DNA of 64,000 bases, taken from Hydra vulgaris. Its lineage: Eukaryota; Cnidaria; Hydrozoa; Anthoathecata; Hydridae. The notes under the pieces were generated by a model. The model searched no databases. It worked only from the letters and a program-made list of their open reading frames with translations, and was not told where the DNA came from. This document shows positions 45,056 to 57,100 of the stretch, in pieces. Every line of letters begins with the position of its first letter. Positions within the stretch are counted from its first letter, which is position 1. The stretch covers positions 34,486,501-34,550,500 of the forward strand of contig NC_088929.1 in NCBI RefSeq assembly GCF_038396675.1, in the 5' to 3' direction. Both the position numbers and the translations under genes were made by a program.

Positions 45056-45720
45056 TAGGACGTGGTAAGCGTTTAACGAATGAAGTATTAGCAGTAATCA
45101 AAGCATGTAAAGATACAGACTTATCTAATCGGGAAATTACAAAGAAAATTAAAAGTTCTACAAAAGTGGTTAATAATTACTTCAAGATAAACGTTAATTA
45201 TGGAGCTCATAAGGAATGTGGTGGCAAAAGTAAAATTGATAATCGTACTAAACAAGTTATTCTACGTCATGCAGCTGCTCAGCACATGACTACATCTCAA
45301 ATTCGTGTTGATTTACAATTACCTGTAACTGTTCAACGTGTGAGACAAATTTTACATGTAGATCCAAACACAGTTCGGAAAAGCGTAAACCAAGACCAAA
45401 CTTACTGTTCGTCATAAAGAAGTTAGATTATAATTTGGAAAAGAACACATATCTTTGCAGGAAAAGTGGCATCAAGTTCTCTTTAGTGATGAAAAAAGTT
45501 TAATCTAGATGGTCCTGATGGCTATCAATATTACTGGTACAATCTTCGAATAGAAAAAGAAACTCGAATGGGTCGTAACTTTGGTGGTGGAACTGTTATG
45601 GTTTTGGGGGCTTTTGCCTTTGCTGGAAAACAACCACTGGCATGAATTTCAAAAAAAATGAATTTACGGGACTACATTGACTTATTAGAAATTAGTTTGT
45701 TTGGACATGGTCAAGAATTA
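45056..45720 (+). pseudogene. Tc1-type transposase relic, first copy
   Basis: Opens with a paired-type HTH (RGKRLTNEVLAVIKACKDTD, then LSNREITKKIKSS). A second HTH follows (RTKQVILRHAAAQHMTTSQI, then RVRQILHV) to about 45,370. After a frameshift comes LFSDEK, then NLDGPDGYQYYW at about 45,480-45,540, the first-Asp block of Tc1 proteins. GRNFGGGTVMVLGAFAFAGK at about 45,575-45,630 corresponds to the VMVWGxF block. The second Asp and Glu blocks are not recognisable. Inactive. Confidence 0.8.
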
Positions 45721-45934
45721 ATGTGAAAGTTTCACTTTTTAACAAGTCAATGCTGCTATCCATAACTCAAAGCTTACAAAAATTTATAAGCGGGTAAAGT
45801 CACAGGGTATAATAAATGTATAATATCTCCAGTGAAAAATTGATTGCAAGATCAGGTTAAATGGAAATTTGTTTTCGTAAGTACAGTTATATAAATACGG
45901 TAAGTCTGTCGATAGACAAATTATAAAGAGATAT

Positions 45935-46300
45935 GAACTTACTGGATACACAAAGGCTCAAAAGCAATTGAAACGAACATGCAAAACAACAAGTTGTCGG
46001 GATAAAAAGGTCGTAATACTAAGCAACGAAAAAACAATTTTGACAGGTATTGATTTAAATGAACAAGTGAAACGTTTTTATAGAATGAATGATTACGTAT
46101 ATAAACAACAAAATGTTGTTTACGTCATGCAAACGTGTTTAGAAGACGTCCAGCCTAAAAACCATTGATATACTTGAAAGATTGCAACGCGTCGGAAGAA
46201 CTAACACCATATCAGTGTTCAACATAGGTCAAAAATTCTTATTAGTGATAAAAATAAGTTTATGCAGTTCAGATCAAATGGAATAAAGTTTAGTTTGGAT
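45935..46300 (+). pseudogene. Tc1-type transposase relic, second copy
   Basis: Reads TTSCRDKKVVILSNEKTILT and GIDLNEQVKRFYRMN (HTH region). In a second frame come LRHANVFRRRPA and, near 46,225-46,280, KILISDKNKFMQFRSNGIKF, the first-Asp block with Asp retained. It is distinct from the copy just upstream, so two different Tc1-like elements sit side by side. Confidence 0.75.
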
Positions 46301-46348
46301 TTTGTATCATATTTTGTACCAGTAGGAATAAAATATGATACAAAATCC
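46297..46348. repeat. Perfect hairpin, 19-bp arms
   Basis: GGATTTTGTATCATATTTT at 46,297-46,315 is exactly complementary to 46,330-46,348. Confidence 0.92.
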
Positions 46349-46349
46349 C

Positions 46350-46985
46350 AAATTACTAACTTTCAAAGTTCGAGTGATTGTATTATAGGGCTCTAAAACA
46401 TGCATAATTTAGAGTAAGGCTCAATTTTTATGCTCATGACATACTTATTTTTTTAACAAAATCTGAATTTACGTTATGCTTATAACACTGTTTTTGCTTA
46501 TCTATACGCATACAATAGCGTAAGCAAAAACAACATGCCTGTATTTTCATCATTACTAAATTCAATGTAATAAATCAATTTTTAATAAATTCAATCTTAT
46601 TAAAAACTAACAATTAAAATATCTAGTACGCTGCTGTCAATTATATTAATTTATGCCTGTTAACAATGGATAATATTTCATTGATCAATATAATCACCTT
46701 TTGTTTTGAATTCTAGTCTATATGTAATTTAAAGAAAAAAGACAACGAAGAGAATGCCACCTCTTAAAATAAAAAGTGAGTTAAATCAGAAAAATAAGAA
46801 AGTCTGCCAAAAAATATCAAAGTCAAAAAATAAATATGTTCGGATATCCTTTAGAAAAATTAAAAACAATCACTCTGCCCACTACCAGAAATGTTTATAT
46901 ACTTTTTAGGTTAGATTTGTCACCAAATTAAACCTGATTCACATTATTTGAAGTTTTTAAAAGTTTATTTATAGTTTCAATTTAA
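46350..46985. other. AT-rich non-coding stretch, nothing recognised
   Basis: Weak inverted words GTTTTTGCTTA / TAAGCAAAAAC near 46,490-46,530. No gene supported. Confidence 0.4.
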
Positions 46986-47007
46986 GTTTTGCATTTTAAG
47001 GCATCAC

Positions 47008-47147
47008 TTGCAAGTAGTTGATATTTCTTATAAAGAGTTTAGTAAAGTAAGGGAGACATTTCATACTCAAAACAACATTTCGAAATCTAAATTAGCTGCA
47101 GAACTTACTATCAACTCCGTCAAACCCTTCTGGGATAAGGCCGGTAT
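47008..47147 (+). pseudogene. Transposon ORF fragment cut by a LINE insertion
   Basis: Reads DISYKEFSKVRETFHTQNNI, then LTINSVKPFWDKAGI. Repetitive cnidarian ORFs with a KPFWxKAxIPT motif come to mind, but I cannot name the family. The frame is interrupted at about 47,147, exactly where a T run marks the 3' end of the antisense LINE, so the LINE probably landed in it. Confidence 0.4.
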
Positions 47148-48720
47148 TTTTTTTTTGTTCTTTATTACAATGTTAAAGATACAAATACAAATATACAAGA
47201 TATAAATTACAAGTGAAGATATAGTAAAAATAAATAAATAAAAAATTAAAAAAAGAACGCGGATACTCAAAAAAGACTTGGTCTTCTTTGAGTATCCGCG
47301 TTCACAGACAACCGCTGATGAAGAACTTGAAGCTTAAAATTTATACAAAGTATAAAAATCGTTATACAAATAAATGAAATCGTTAAGTTTAATAAATCCT
47401 TTTACAACTAGAAAATATAAATAAACAAAAAAAATACAAGTATTCAATTTAATAAATAAAAAGAAAGCAGACATTCGCAAAAGACCATCAAGTCTTCATC
47501 GAGAACCACTCTTAAATTTAAAAATCTCACAAAAATCAAATGCAGTCATACATGTTCAAGTGTATAAAGCACAAGAAAAATTTAAGTGCATTCATATACA
47601 TATTCAGTTACATCACTGCATAAAAATAAAAAAGTAAATTATTCAATGTTTAAAAATACAAAAATGTATCATCAATAGACAAAATGATTTCTTTAAGCTT
47701 TTTTTTGATTAAGAGGTAACTCCATTCCAAAGAAAAAACAAATGTTTTAAAACTATTTTATTCCAAAGAGAAGCTCCACAAAATGAAATGCTTGATTTTT
47801 CAAAATTAGTTTGAAAAAATGATTGGCGAATTAAATTTCTTAAGTTGGCTTTTTTTTTTTAAGGTATATAAATTATGGAAAGAAACTGGGTTGGAGTTAG
47901 TTTTACATTTGGAGATAATTTTCATTTCAAATTAGAGAGGCTTGGCATGAGTAAATCTATCTTGAAAATTAATAAGACGAGCAACTTGCTTTTGTTAATG
48001 ATAAAGAGGCCTAAGTTTGGATTTATTAGCACTACACCAAGCAATATTTGCAAAGTTTAAATGACAATGGATAAAAGGGTAATATAATTGAATTAAATTA
48101 CTTTTACTTAAAGCATTTCTGGCTTTGTACAATATTCCTATACTTTTAGCAACTTTATTAAAAAGTTGCTAAAATTCTGCAAGAGTTGCTAGTTGCAAGA
48201 ATTCTATGTGATATTTCTAATTAAGGTTCTCATTGATATGGATACCCAAAAAGTTTGTATTAATTAAGCTTTTTATTAGAATTTTGTCAATAAAAAGTAA
48301 TGGTAAATTGAAAGGCAGAAGTTTTTTTTTAGAAGCTGGATGAAAAAGTATCCCATTAGTTTCATCAACATTAAGTGAAAGTTTGTTTATTTTAAACCAT
48401 TCAGAAATTTTTGTTAATTTAATATTCATATTTTAAAATAATATTGTAATATTTGTATCAGATAAATAGAGGTTAGTGTCGTCTGCAAACATGACAGCGA
48501 TCATAAGTCTAATTGAAATATGGAGGTTACTTGCGTTATCTATATGTAAGTTTTTCAATAAGAGGAATTTACTTGAATGCAGCGTTACTCAAACATTAGA
48601 TAGCATGTTAAATGCTTTCCTAAAAAAGGCAGCTGCTGCTTTTAACTTATTTAACTTTCAAGAGTGCTCTTCATAACATTTTCAGCTCCTCATCTTTTTG
48701 AGTAACATCTAAAGAAAGTT
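47148..48720 (-). pseudogene. CR1/jockey-type LINE, 3' half with intact FADD motif
   Basis: Minus-strand reading gives MFADDTNLYLSD at about 48,490-48,455, the catalytic palm motif with both Asp retained. SEWFKINKLSLNVDETNGIL follows at about 48,400-48,340 and LLFIDKILIKSLINTNFLGI at about 48,290-48,240. Then SKSNLIQLYYPFIHCHLNFA, NIAWCSANKS and QQKQVARLIF lie at about 48,110-47,960, with SSISFCGASLWNKI at about 47,800-47,765. The 3' UTR (47,640-47,148) includes a 22-bp-arm hairpin with GAACGCGGATACTC at 47,252-47,303 and ends in an A tract (T run on the plus strand). Truncated 5' of the palm and broken by frameshifts. Confidence 0.8.
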
Positions 48721-49695
48721 TAATACCCTAATGGACTTCACTGTCATTAACAATAGTTTAGTAAAGTTGAAGTTTCTCAGTAACCGCTTTCAAAGGTATT
48801 TTAAATTCCATAGGTAATTTAAATTCTTATGCCAAATATATCCTGTTTTTTTTTTTTGTCTTTTAAAATACTGCTGTCAAAACGTCAGAGTTAGTGTGAG
48901 GTTAAAACTTGTAATGGTTTAGTAATAATTTAGCAAAGTTAATTAATAACGGTTAAGTAAAGTTTTTGAGTGTGGCTTTTCTTATGTAATATATTACCCT
49001 GCTATAAGAAATAACTCATGTTTTTTCATTTGTATTTACAATTTCGCATTTTGATATAATGATGTTGCTGTTTTTCAGCAAGAATTTTGCCTACTCAAGC
49101 TTGGAAGTGACCGTGGCCCCGGCCAGGCATAAAGTTAAGACTTTTTGCAAACCCAGTCTGGGTCTTGGCAAAATTAAAAGATATAGCAAGGATTGATAGC
49201 CGGGGGTAGAAAAAAAATTTCTAATACATTATAAAATAATATAATTTTATACTTAGATTTACTAGTTAATAAATACTGGCATACATTTATATATTTTTAA
49301 ACTCTCATTTACTTACAACAAGGTTGCATGCAATCACTTTTAAGTTAAGAGTTACTTTAAAATAGAGAATTGGGTTAAAAAGCTAAAAAATGGTTAACTG
49401 AAGACTTATAAAGTTGTAGATTGTATAAAAAAAGAAAACATAAAGATTGGTAAGGTCTGTTTGATGTGCAAGGAAAAAAATTGGTTTAATAAAAGTTATG
49501 ATAAAAGTCATAGCTCACCATGATAGTATTTGTAGGAAAAAGAAATGCAACTTTAAATGAATGAAAGAGTGGCTAAAGCATGTCAGACAAAGCAGGTCTA
49601 ATGACATTTACAATGTGCTTTTAGAATTAGTCTGAGAGTAAGAGGATTTATATTCGTCAATATAGGAATGTCAACAATATTTTTTTGCAGTAAAT
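48721..49695. other. Non-coding stretch between two LINE fragments
   Basis: No supported gene. A GC-richer block (GACCGTGGCCCCGGCCAGG, near 49,110) and CCAGTCTGGGTCTTGG suggest an unidentified repeat. Confidence 0.35.
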
Positions 49696-49699
49696 AAAT

Positions 49700-50300
49700 G
49701 AGTTTTGTTGTTTAACAAAAATTGCGGATTTAAAGTCCAGACTTAAAATCCACAAACAGCGCAATACTTAGGCTGTTACAGAAGAGAGATCAACTTAAAA
49801 GTTGGCTGCCTCTTTTAGTGAAGTCTTTTTGTCAAGACAAGAGTATAAAGTTGAGTTGACAGCAAATAGATGTCTTTAGATATAAAATTTTCATGAAGAT
49901 TGATATTGTAGATAATAAATAATACAGGAGCAAAGATAGAACCTTGTGGTGGTACCCTTAAAGTTACTCAAAATAAATAAAAGTGCATGCCTTCAAAAAT
50001 AACTTTAATACTGCACTTAGAAAAAAATAATTTTATAATTTCAGGGTGAAGACTAATTGTAGGATAGATAGAGAAGTCAAAATGTTTCTAGAATTTTTAA
50101 ATATTGGAACCAATTATTTAGCACTTTTTAATAGTTAAGCGAAAATTGAAGAGAGGTCTGAAAAAAACTATTTTAAGACTATGATGGAAATCTTGTCTGA
50201 AGCACAATCTGTAGAAGCAATTAATTGAGAATTACCTTTAGCATTGGAATCCAGAGTGATTTATATAAGAATAGGTTAATCTGTTTAACTGGTATGACAG
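49700..50300 (-). pseudogene. LINE reverse-transcriptase fragment around GVPQGS
   Basis: Minus-strand reading around 49,975-49,900 gives VPPQGSIFAPVLFIIYNINL, a form of the conserved GVPQGSxLGPxLFxxYxNDL block. Upstream, to about 50,300, there are only scattered fitting words. The FADD block expected about 100 bp further is not found, so this is a separate, shorter copy from the LINE at 47.1-48.7 kb. Confidence 0.55.
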
Positions 50301-50404
50301 GAAAAATATGGCTATTAGATTCAGGTTTAGATTCATTAGAGTTAAGTTAGAAAAAAGGTTTTTTCCGAAAAACTGGAGAAGTAAAAAAGATCAGACCCGC
50401 CACC

Positions 50405-50600
50405 TTCCGACATCACTTGCCCCCTACCCGCCCTAAACGTGAGAGTAACAAGTTGATAAAATATTTTTTGAACTATTCTCAACTAGACTTTCATAATAAA
50501 TTATTTCAGCGTTCAAAAAATATGGTCATACAAAGTTTGAACCTTCCTCAAATAGACGGGGGTTCAAACTTTATGCATTTGAACGAAACCGCAGTTCTAA
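50405..50600. repeat. Partial copy of the foldback hAT MITE family
   Basis: CCCTAAACGTGAGAGTAACA, AGTTGATAAAATATTTTTTG, CAACTAGACTTTCAT, AGCGTTCAAAAAATATGGTC and the TCAAATAGACGGGGGTTC tip parallel the centre of the element at 2,026-2,656. The outer arms are missing. A 143-codon ORF starting here is repeat-derived. Confidence 0.7.
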
Positions 50601-51178
50601 TAAATAAACAATTTGATCGTTTTCTATTCTGTCTTAAATGCAGACACCATCTTTTAGAGCTTTTCATTAAACCAACATCCAATTCTATTTGTGGTGTAAA
50701 CAAATCTCCTAGAGATCAGTCTCAGAAGGGTTCACGGAAAGAATTTCACAATGTTTTTTATTTTTTTAATTATTATAATTTTTTTTATTTCATAATTTTT
50801 TTTGTTTTTTATGTTTTATTATTGACCTTAGTCGGCAAATTTTTTTAAATGGCCGTGGTTAACAAAAAAAATGTTGAGTTTAACCCCCCTCCCCCCTTCT
50901 TCTTTTTTAAAACCTTTTTGGGCCTGACCAGATTAAATACGTAGTTTTTTTGTTAATTATTTATTTTTCATTATATCTATAAAGATATTATAAGGATATT
51001 TTTGCAGTTGCTTTATTTAATACAGTGTTTTATTATTTTAATTATTTCATAAAGTTACTATAAATAGCAGGAATTAATATATAGGTACCATTTTGTTAAC
51101 ATTTATTAGTACCGAGTACCATTTTAGTAACATTCTTAGTTAATAGATTGTAATTGAAATTTTCAATAAAAAATAAAT

Positions 51179-52020
51179 ATGGGTAAGTGTAAGGACATAA
51201 ATCCAAGACAAATTTTAGTAGTAAAAGCACTTTTATGGCATTCAGAACGATCACAACGGAAAATTGCTAAAAAGTGTAAAGTTTCGCAACCTTTTGTCAA
51301 TAAAATCAAACACAAAATGGAAAACGACATCACTCTTTCTCCGAAAAGGAAAAGACGGAGTGGGTCAAAACCTAAAATCACTCCTTGGACAGACAGAATT
51401 AAAAGAAATATTTGTCTGAAAAATAGAAGAAAGTTTATAATCACACAAAACGGCTAAAAAACCAATGCTAACTCCAGCAATGATAAAAAAGAGATTGCAA
51501 TGGGCAAAATATCATAAGTATATGACTGTTGGAGATTGGAAACATGTAAGTTTATCAATTTTCAATGAATTATTGTTAAACAAGTGTTTAAATTTTGTCA
51601 TAAACTTAATTACAACCACACTAAGATAATTTTTTTAGGTGTGTTTTACAGACAAATAAGCTTTTGAGATCTTGTAAGACAAAGCCAAGTTATTCCAAAA
51701 AAGACTAAATAAAAAATACCATCTATATTGTACAAACTATTAAACATCCAACTAAAGTTATGGTGTGGTCAGTTCATCAGTGGTAAAGGCACAGGAAGAC
51801 TATGTAATGTCAATGGGATGATGAACCAAATACATTGTCGAGAGGTTCTGGAGAGCCAACGTATTCTCTAAATACAACAACGATTTCCAAATGACAATAC
51901 ACTTACGTTTATGCATGATGCCATAAAGCTAAAAACATCGCAAACTTTCTTAAAACAAAAAATATTCCAATTTTAGACTGGGCAGGGATTTCTCCTGGCC
52001 TAAATCCAATTTTACTTTAG
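51179..52020 (+). pseudogene. Tc1-type transposase relic with a probable intron
   Basis: ATG 51,179 opens MGKCKDINPRQILVVKALLW and an HTH (RSQRKIAKKCKVSQPFVNKI), then SPKRKRRSGSKPKITPWTDR. After a frameshift near 51,450: KPMLTPAMIKKRLQWAKYHK. At about 51,547 an ATGTAAGT donor starts a 91-nt segment ending TTTTTTTAG at 51,638, and removing it joins DWKHV to CFTDK, the first-Asp block. Then VMVWSVIS, MNQIHCREVLE, FMHDAIKLKTSQTFLKQKNI and ILDWAGISPGLNPI follow, matching the second-Asp and DWPxxSPDLNPIE blocks of Tc1 proteins. The final E of NPIE is lost. Confidence 0.75.
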
Positions 52021-52070
52021 TTAAATATGCATTTTCAGAAAAAGAAAAAAAAAATGAAAAATAATAAAAG

Positions 52071-52817
52071 AAAAGATTGCTGCCCCATGACAAACCCTAA
52101 CCTATATCATCAATTTGATTCTATTTTTATTTAAATTTAATATGTTGTTTTCATTTGTTTCTTATAATTTTAACTATTGAAAGTTTTAAGCTGCATAATA
52201 TTTATATTTAAAGTTATTTCTTTTTTTATATTTTTACATTTAGGTTAAAATTGAAATATTTACTGTTAGGCATTCTATACTTTGAGACTATTCTCCGAGG
52301 CAAGTGACATTTTTTATGAAAAAAGACTTCGTTTGTTACTAAAAAATGGATAGCAACTCTTTTTGCACCACAATATTCGCGAACTTTTAGAAATCCTTAC
52401 ACAAGTGATTACTACAAATAAAATTAGGCAAAGCTACAGTTAAGCGGTCTAAAATAATTTTATTTTGCCGCTTATTGGGCTTTCTTGAGTAGGCTTGCTC
52501 AAATAGATAACTTTTTAATATAAACATACAGAATTATTATTAATTCAGTTCATTCATCGACTATCTCATAGTCTGCTGCAAAAAGGGAGTGCTGCTAAAT
52601 CGATTTTCTTATAGCCTACTGCTACAAGAGAGTGTTGCTACATCGACTATCTTGTAGCTTGCAGCAACAAAGAAGTACTGCAACATCGACTAAGGGTTTG
52701 GTATGGGGCAGCAATCTTTTTTTTTTATTATTTCAATTAAAAGTTTAAAAAGCCTCCACTGACGAGAGCGCAAAAAAAAATTAATTATTTTAGACCGCTT
52801 AACTGTAGCTTTACCTA
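52071..52817. repeat. Nested inverted repeats downstream of the Tc1 relic
   Basis: GATTGCTGCCCCATGACAAA with CCTAACC (52,076-52,102) is inverted at about 52,686-52,715. Inside the interval AGGCAAAGCTACAGTTAAGC plus GGTCTAAAATAATTTT (52,428-52,463) is inverted at about 52,780-52,817. The pairs overlap rather than nest cleanly, so two MITEs probably interrupted each other. Confidence 0.7.
52557..52690. repeat. 43-bp tandem repeat, about 3 copies
   Basis: Units begin CATCGACTATCT or close variants and carry TCATAGTCTGCTGCAA and GAGTGCTGCT-type words. Diverged. Confidence 0.7.
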
Positions 52818-52924
52818 AAATTCTTTGTATTTGTTAAGAATTTTTTTTTTTATACCAATTCATTACCCAGTACAACAATGATTTTTTGATTTAATTCACA
52901 CAGAGTGTGTCACAAAGCTTAAAA

Positions 52925-53055
52925 ATAAAAGTAAAAATTCGGCATTACGGCCTGAAATATTGTAATTCCGGCCTGAACAGGATAAACCTTAGAATCAAGA
53001 GGATTCAAATTCCGACCGGAATTCCGGTCTGAAATAAATTTCGGTACATCTCTAA
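52925..53055. repeat. Fragment of a hAT-like MITE end
   Basis: The reverse strand begins AGAGATGTACCGAAATTTAT and contains GACCGGAATTCCGGTC. AGAGATGxACCGA is a common hAT terminus. The other end is missing. Confidence 0.45.
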
Positions 53056-53200
53056 TTATTAAGGAATCATGTTTTATTAATAAAATAAACTTATATTACA
53101 CTTTTTATAAACCTTTGAAGTAAAAATACCCTTGAAATAAAAAAAGATATGAATATATATTTGCCGATGCTTCAGTATCAGTCTATACTGTCTTAGTCGT

Positions 53201-53943
53201 CCCGGTGGGAAATGAGCTTGCAACTAGCGAGTGATTAGCTAGCGACTTGCTAGCGACTAGCTAGCGACTAGCTAGCGACTAGCTAGCGACTAGCTAGCGA
53301 CTAGCTAGCGACTAGCTAGCGACTTGCTAGCGACTAGCTAGCGACTAGCTAGCGACTAGCTAGCGACTAGCTAGCGACTAGCTAGCGACTAGCTAGCGAC
53401 TAGCTAGCGACTAGCTAGCGACTAGCTAGCGACTAGCTAGCGACTAGCTAGCGACTAGCTAGCGACTAGCTAGTGACTAGCGAGCAACTAGCTAGCTTTA
53501 TTGCAGTTTTCAAGCAATTTTTTTTCTTATTTTATTTTTTTCTAATGTCTTTAACATCTTTAAAAATTAGATTTTTAGTGTTGAGTCTATTATAGTTATG
53601 AGAATAATTGAACTTTAAACATTAAGATTTTGTAGCAATGTGTCGTAAGCTATGTATTGTAGCTTTGTAGCTTGCTACAAAATATCTAAAAATCTATAGC
53701 TCGTTGATAGCTACTCATCAAAATTTTTTAAACAGCGATTTTATTACAGTATCACGCTATGCTAAAACCAGTGGGTCTTTAGCATATTAAGCTAGCTGTC
53801 CTCGTGGTCAAGTCGCTGTATTTATCTTTACAAATAACGATAGCTTTTCGCTAACTTAAAAAAGCTAGCGATTCTCGTGGCAAAATCGTTGTCTTTATCG
53901 TTACGATTATAGCTAGCTTTTCGCTAGCCAATTTCCTACCGGG
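53201..53943. mobile_element. TIR element carrying an 11-bp minisatellite
   Basis: CCCGGTGGGAAATGAGCTTG at the left and, in reverse complement at the right, CCCGGTAGGAAATTGGCTAG define a 743-bp unit. The interior is rich in GCTAGC and AGCGA words up to both ends. No ORF and no clear TSD. Confidence 0.7.
53217..53490. repeat. 11-bp minisatellite, about 24 copies
   Basis: GCGACTAGCTA repeats almost without change. The AGCTAGC part of each unit is self-complementary, so the array can fold many ways. CTTGC for CTAGC is the recurring variant. Confidence 0.95.
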
Positions 53944-54134
53944 GTAGCTTTATGCGTAACTAAGTGGAAATTGGATTTTACTTACATTTCTTAAAAATTT
54001 TTTTTACAAAACTTGGTTAAAAGTTTCTAATTTAAAAAAAATTGTTTAAAATTTATTACATTTTGCTTTTTTTAGAGGGAGAATTTCAAGGTTCAAAATA
54101 CACATGTTTTTGAAAAATTTTTTAAATTACTTAA

Positions 54135-57100
54135 GAGCCGTTTTTTCTAAGAATCACGCAAATTCCTGAAACTGTGGAAGTGACCTCCTCCAAATTGCTT
54201 GAATTTTTTATATATTGATCAGAATATAGAAAAAACCTGTTGGGGAAAAAAAAAATTTTCAAAAATGTTTCGTTCACTCGGAATCTGTGAACCCATTTTT
54301 TTGGCAAGGCAAAAAGTTGCACATAGCTTTTGTAGTTAATATCAGACGTAACCCAAAAGCTCTCTCCAAAAAATATAAAAAAGTTGCGTGACACTGTGCG
54401 GTTGGCTAATTATCATAGTTCAAAAGTACAAAATCAATCACTTTTGTCAATTTTTAATCGAAGTTAATTCTAGCGGCGAAGTGTTGCACACAATTTTTCT
54501 TTTAGGATTTGAAATTATCAAAGGTATTGAGTCTAAAAATGCAAAGAAAGTTATGTGATACCTAAGGCCTATTAATATATTAAGGCTTGAAATTGGAAAA
54601 AAATGTTTTAGTATACTTACAAAATGAACCATTACGGCAGAGGCGCTTAGTTTTGTAAAAATGTAAACATATCCAACTGTCAATACAAAAAGGTCCTAAC
54701 ATAATAATAAAAAAAATTCGTGTGATTTTGTCACACGCATGATATAACATGAATTAAAAACTGAACAAAAATCTAACATCAAGATAACTATATTGCTAAT
54801 TAAATAAAACATAAATCAAACATTTAAATGTTTTTCCATTTAAAAATTAGTTTTTCATTTATTAATAGAGTCATTTACACACATTATCCACCACATCACA
54901 CATAATTTCTACTCTGCTGCAGTAAGTTTCTCTAAGAATAATGATATGACTGTAAAATAGTCTTCTTCGGATAATGAATAATCGCCACAACCTCTGATTA
55001 GAAAAGGAGCATTTACTAAACAGATAATTTTATCAGTTTGGTTATTTATCTCCTCGGTAGTAACTGGCCAGCGAAAAGTATTCTTCTCTTGCCCGTTAAT
55101 CATACAATTAACTCTGATCCCAGTTATAGATACCTAAAAGTATTAGCGCAACATTTAAAATAATATAATAAAGAGTTTACGATTTGTTTAATTTTGCTTA
55201 CATTCAATAAAACTTGTAAAGTCTTATATAATGTCATTCTGAAATTATTTTTACATTTTATTTATATTCCTTTTATTTTAGAGCACTCTTTTGTAAAACA
55301 AAATAAAAACTTGAAACTAATATATACTTTGAATAATATTACCTCCACAATATATCCAATATTCCATTGTTTTTCATATGCAACAGCAACCCAATCATTC
55401 ACTTTCCATACCAGACAAATTTCTTTTGCAAGATTGGCGATGTCTTCCTCATATTTATTATCATCTTCATTGTCTCCTGCCAGATTAAAGTCATCATTTT
55501 CACCATAAACTTCTTTGTTATCGTTAACCTGACTATTTTCATTATTTTCTGTTGTCGGTTCTACCAGCTTACCTTTTCTTTTCAGGTTACTAAATCTATA
55601 ACAATATCAATTGTACATATTTTTAAACATATGTAAACAAACACACAAAATTATAACTTTCACCTAAATTTTAATTTCATATTTGTAAAAGAACTATTTA
55701 ACAGTCAGAAACATAATCTAATTTGCAAAAGTTTTGATAGCAACAATGCCTACCTTGAAAATAAAGATCTTATCTGTTGACTAGTTACATATTGATCAGG
55801 CGGAAGTTCTCTCCTCAGCTGCATGTGAACCTGCTCAGGGCTCATTTTATTACCTGATTCTTCTCCACGAATAAAGTATTTATACAACAGTTCTTTCTGC
55901 TGATTTGAAAATCTAAAAGAACTTCGAACTGGTAATGCCCAACCTTGCAATAGAAAAATGTTCATGCAATGTGGTTTGTCTTTTACGGAAGCACTGTTAG
56001 AGGATGAAGAAATTGGCATATTTAGTTGTGAAGTAATTTTCATCTTATGAACAAACGAGTTGCGAACTTTATCCAATGATGTTAATGATTTCGGAACTGT
56101 ATGAAGACCGGATAGCATGTGTTCTTCTAACTCAGCATCGCTTTCAAATGATAAAGTACAATTCATTTCAGTGCAAAATCTTAATGAATATAATTGCCTG
56201 TACCTTCTTTTCTGTTTTTCCTTAAGTGACTTGTTACGCTTAATTGAATTATCTGTTTTGCTATATGGCAACAACAACTTAATCGAGGGTTGAATTTTAA
56301 GATTTCCATACTCTTGTTCAATTCCCTCACCGATATTGAAATAACGCCACATCTTCATACTTTTCTCACCAAACTCAAATGAGTGATAGTTGCTAATGTT
56401 CTTAATCTTTGGTCCAGTAACTACAGTTTTATCATTGCTAATTTGAGCAACTGCTACTTTTGCATCTTTAGCGCCAAAACTATAATGCATAGCCTTGTGT
56501 ATATCTTCAGCAGTCAAAAGATTATTACCAGAGTCAACGTAACTCCTTAAAATTGTCTTTACAACTGCACTCTCCCTGTCACATTGATCTTTTCCACAAC
56601 AGGGTTCATTATAATCATATCTCAGCAACTTTATATCTCTCTCTTTGCATACATTGTAGATTGCTTCAGCTGAAAGATTTCCCTGATAGCAGCCGGCATT
56701 ATCAGATTTGGTAAACATTTTCTTGATATGTGGTTGATCAATTCTGAATTGGTCTAAAACTGCAGTGGCTAACGAAACAACATCACCTATTCCTTGATCA
56801 CACCTATACATTGAAGTAAAGTAAACACGTTTGAATAACTTTCCTGCTATTTTTATGAAGAATATATCCACATGTAAACTCATTCCTTTCTTGCCAAAAT
56901 ACTCTCTTTGGCCCTCTCTGTATCGAACCGGAAGAATTTTTTGACAAAAATCTTTAAGCCAGAAAGCAGTTTCATCGTTTAATTGCTTAAAAGCTTCGAT
57001 TTTTGCCTTTTTCTGTTGAGAATCTCTCATCAGGTGTTTTATGTAGTTGAATACATCCTTTACAGCAATTTCCAAATCATAAATAGAATCAGCATTGTCA

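Noticed and set aside
53201-53943. Assigning an 8-bp TSD to the minisatellite element
   Set aside because: Flanks TTAGTCGT and GTAGCTTT do not match well enough.
54447-54683. 78-codon ORF as a gene
   Set aside because: It lies in the inverted terminal repeat and occurs identically at 59,554-59,790, pointing outward. Treated as arm sequence.
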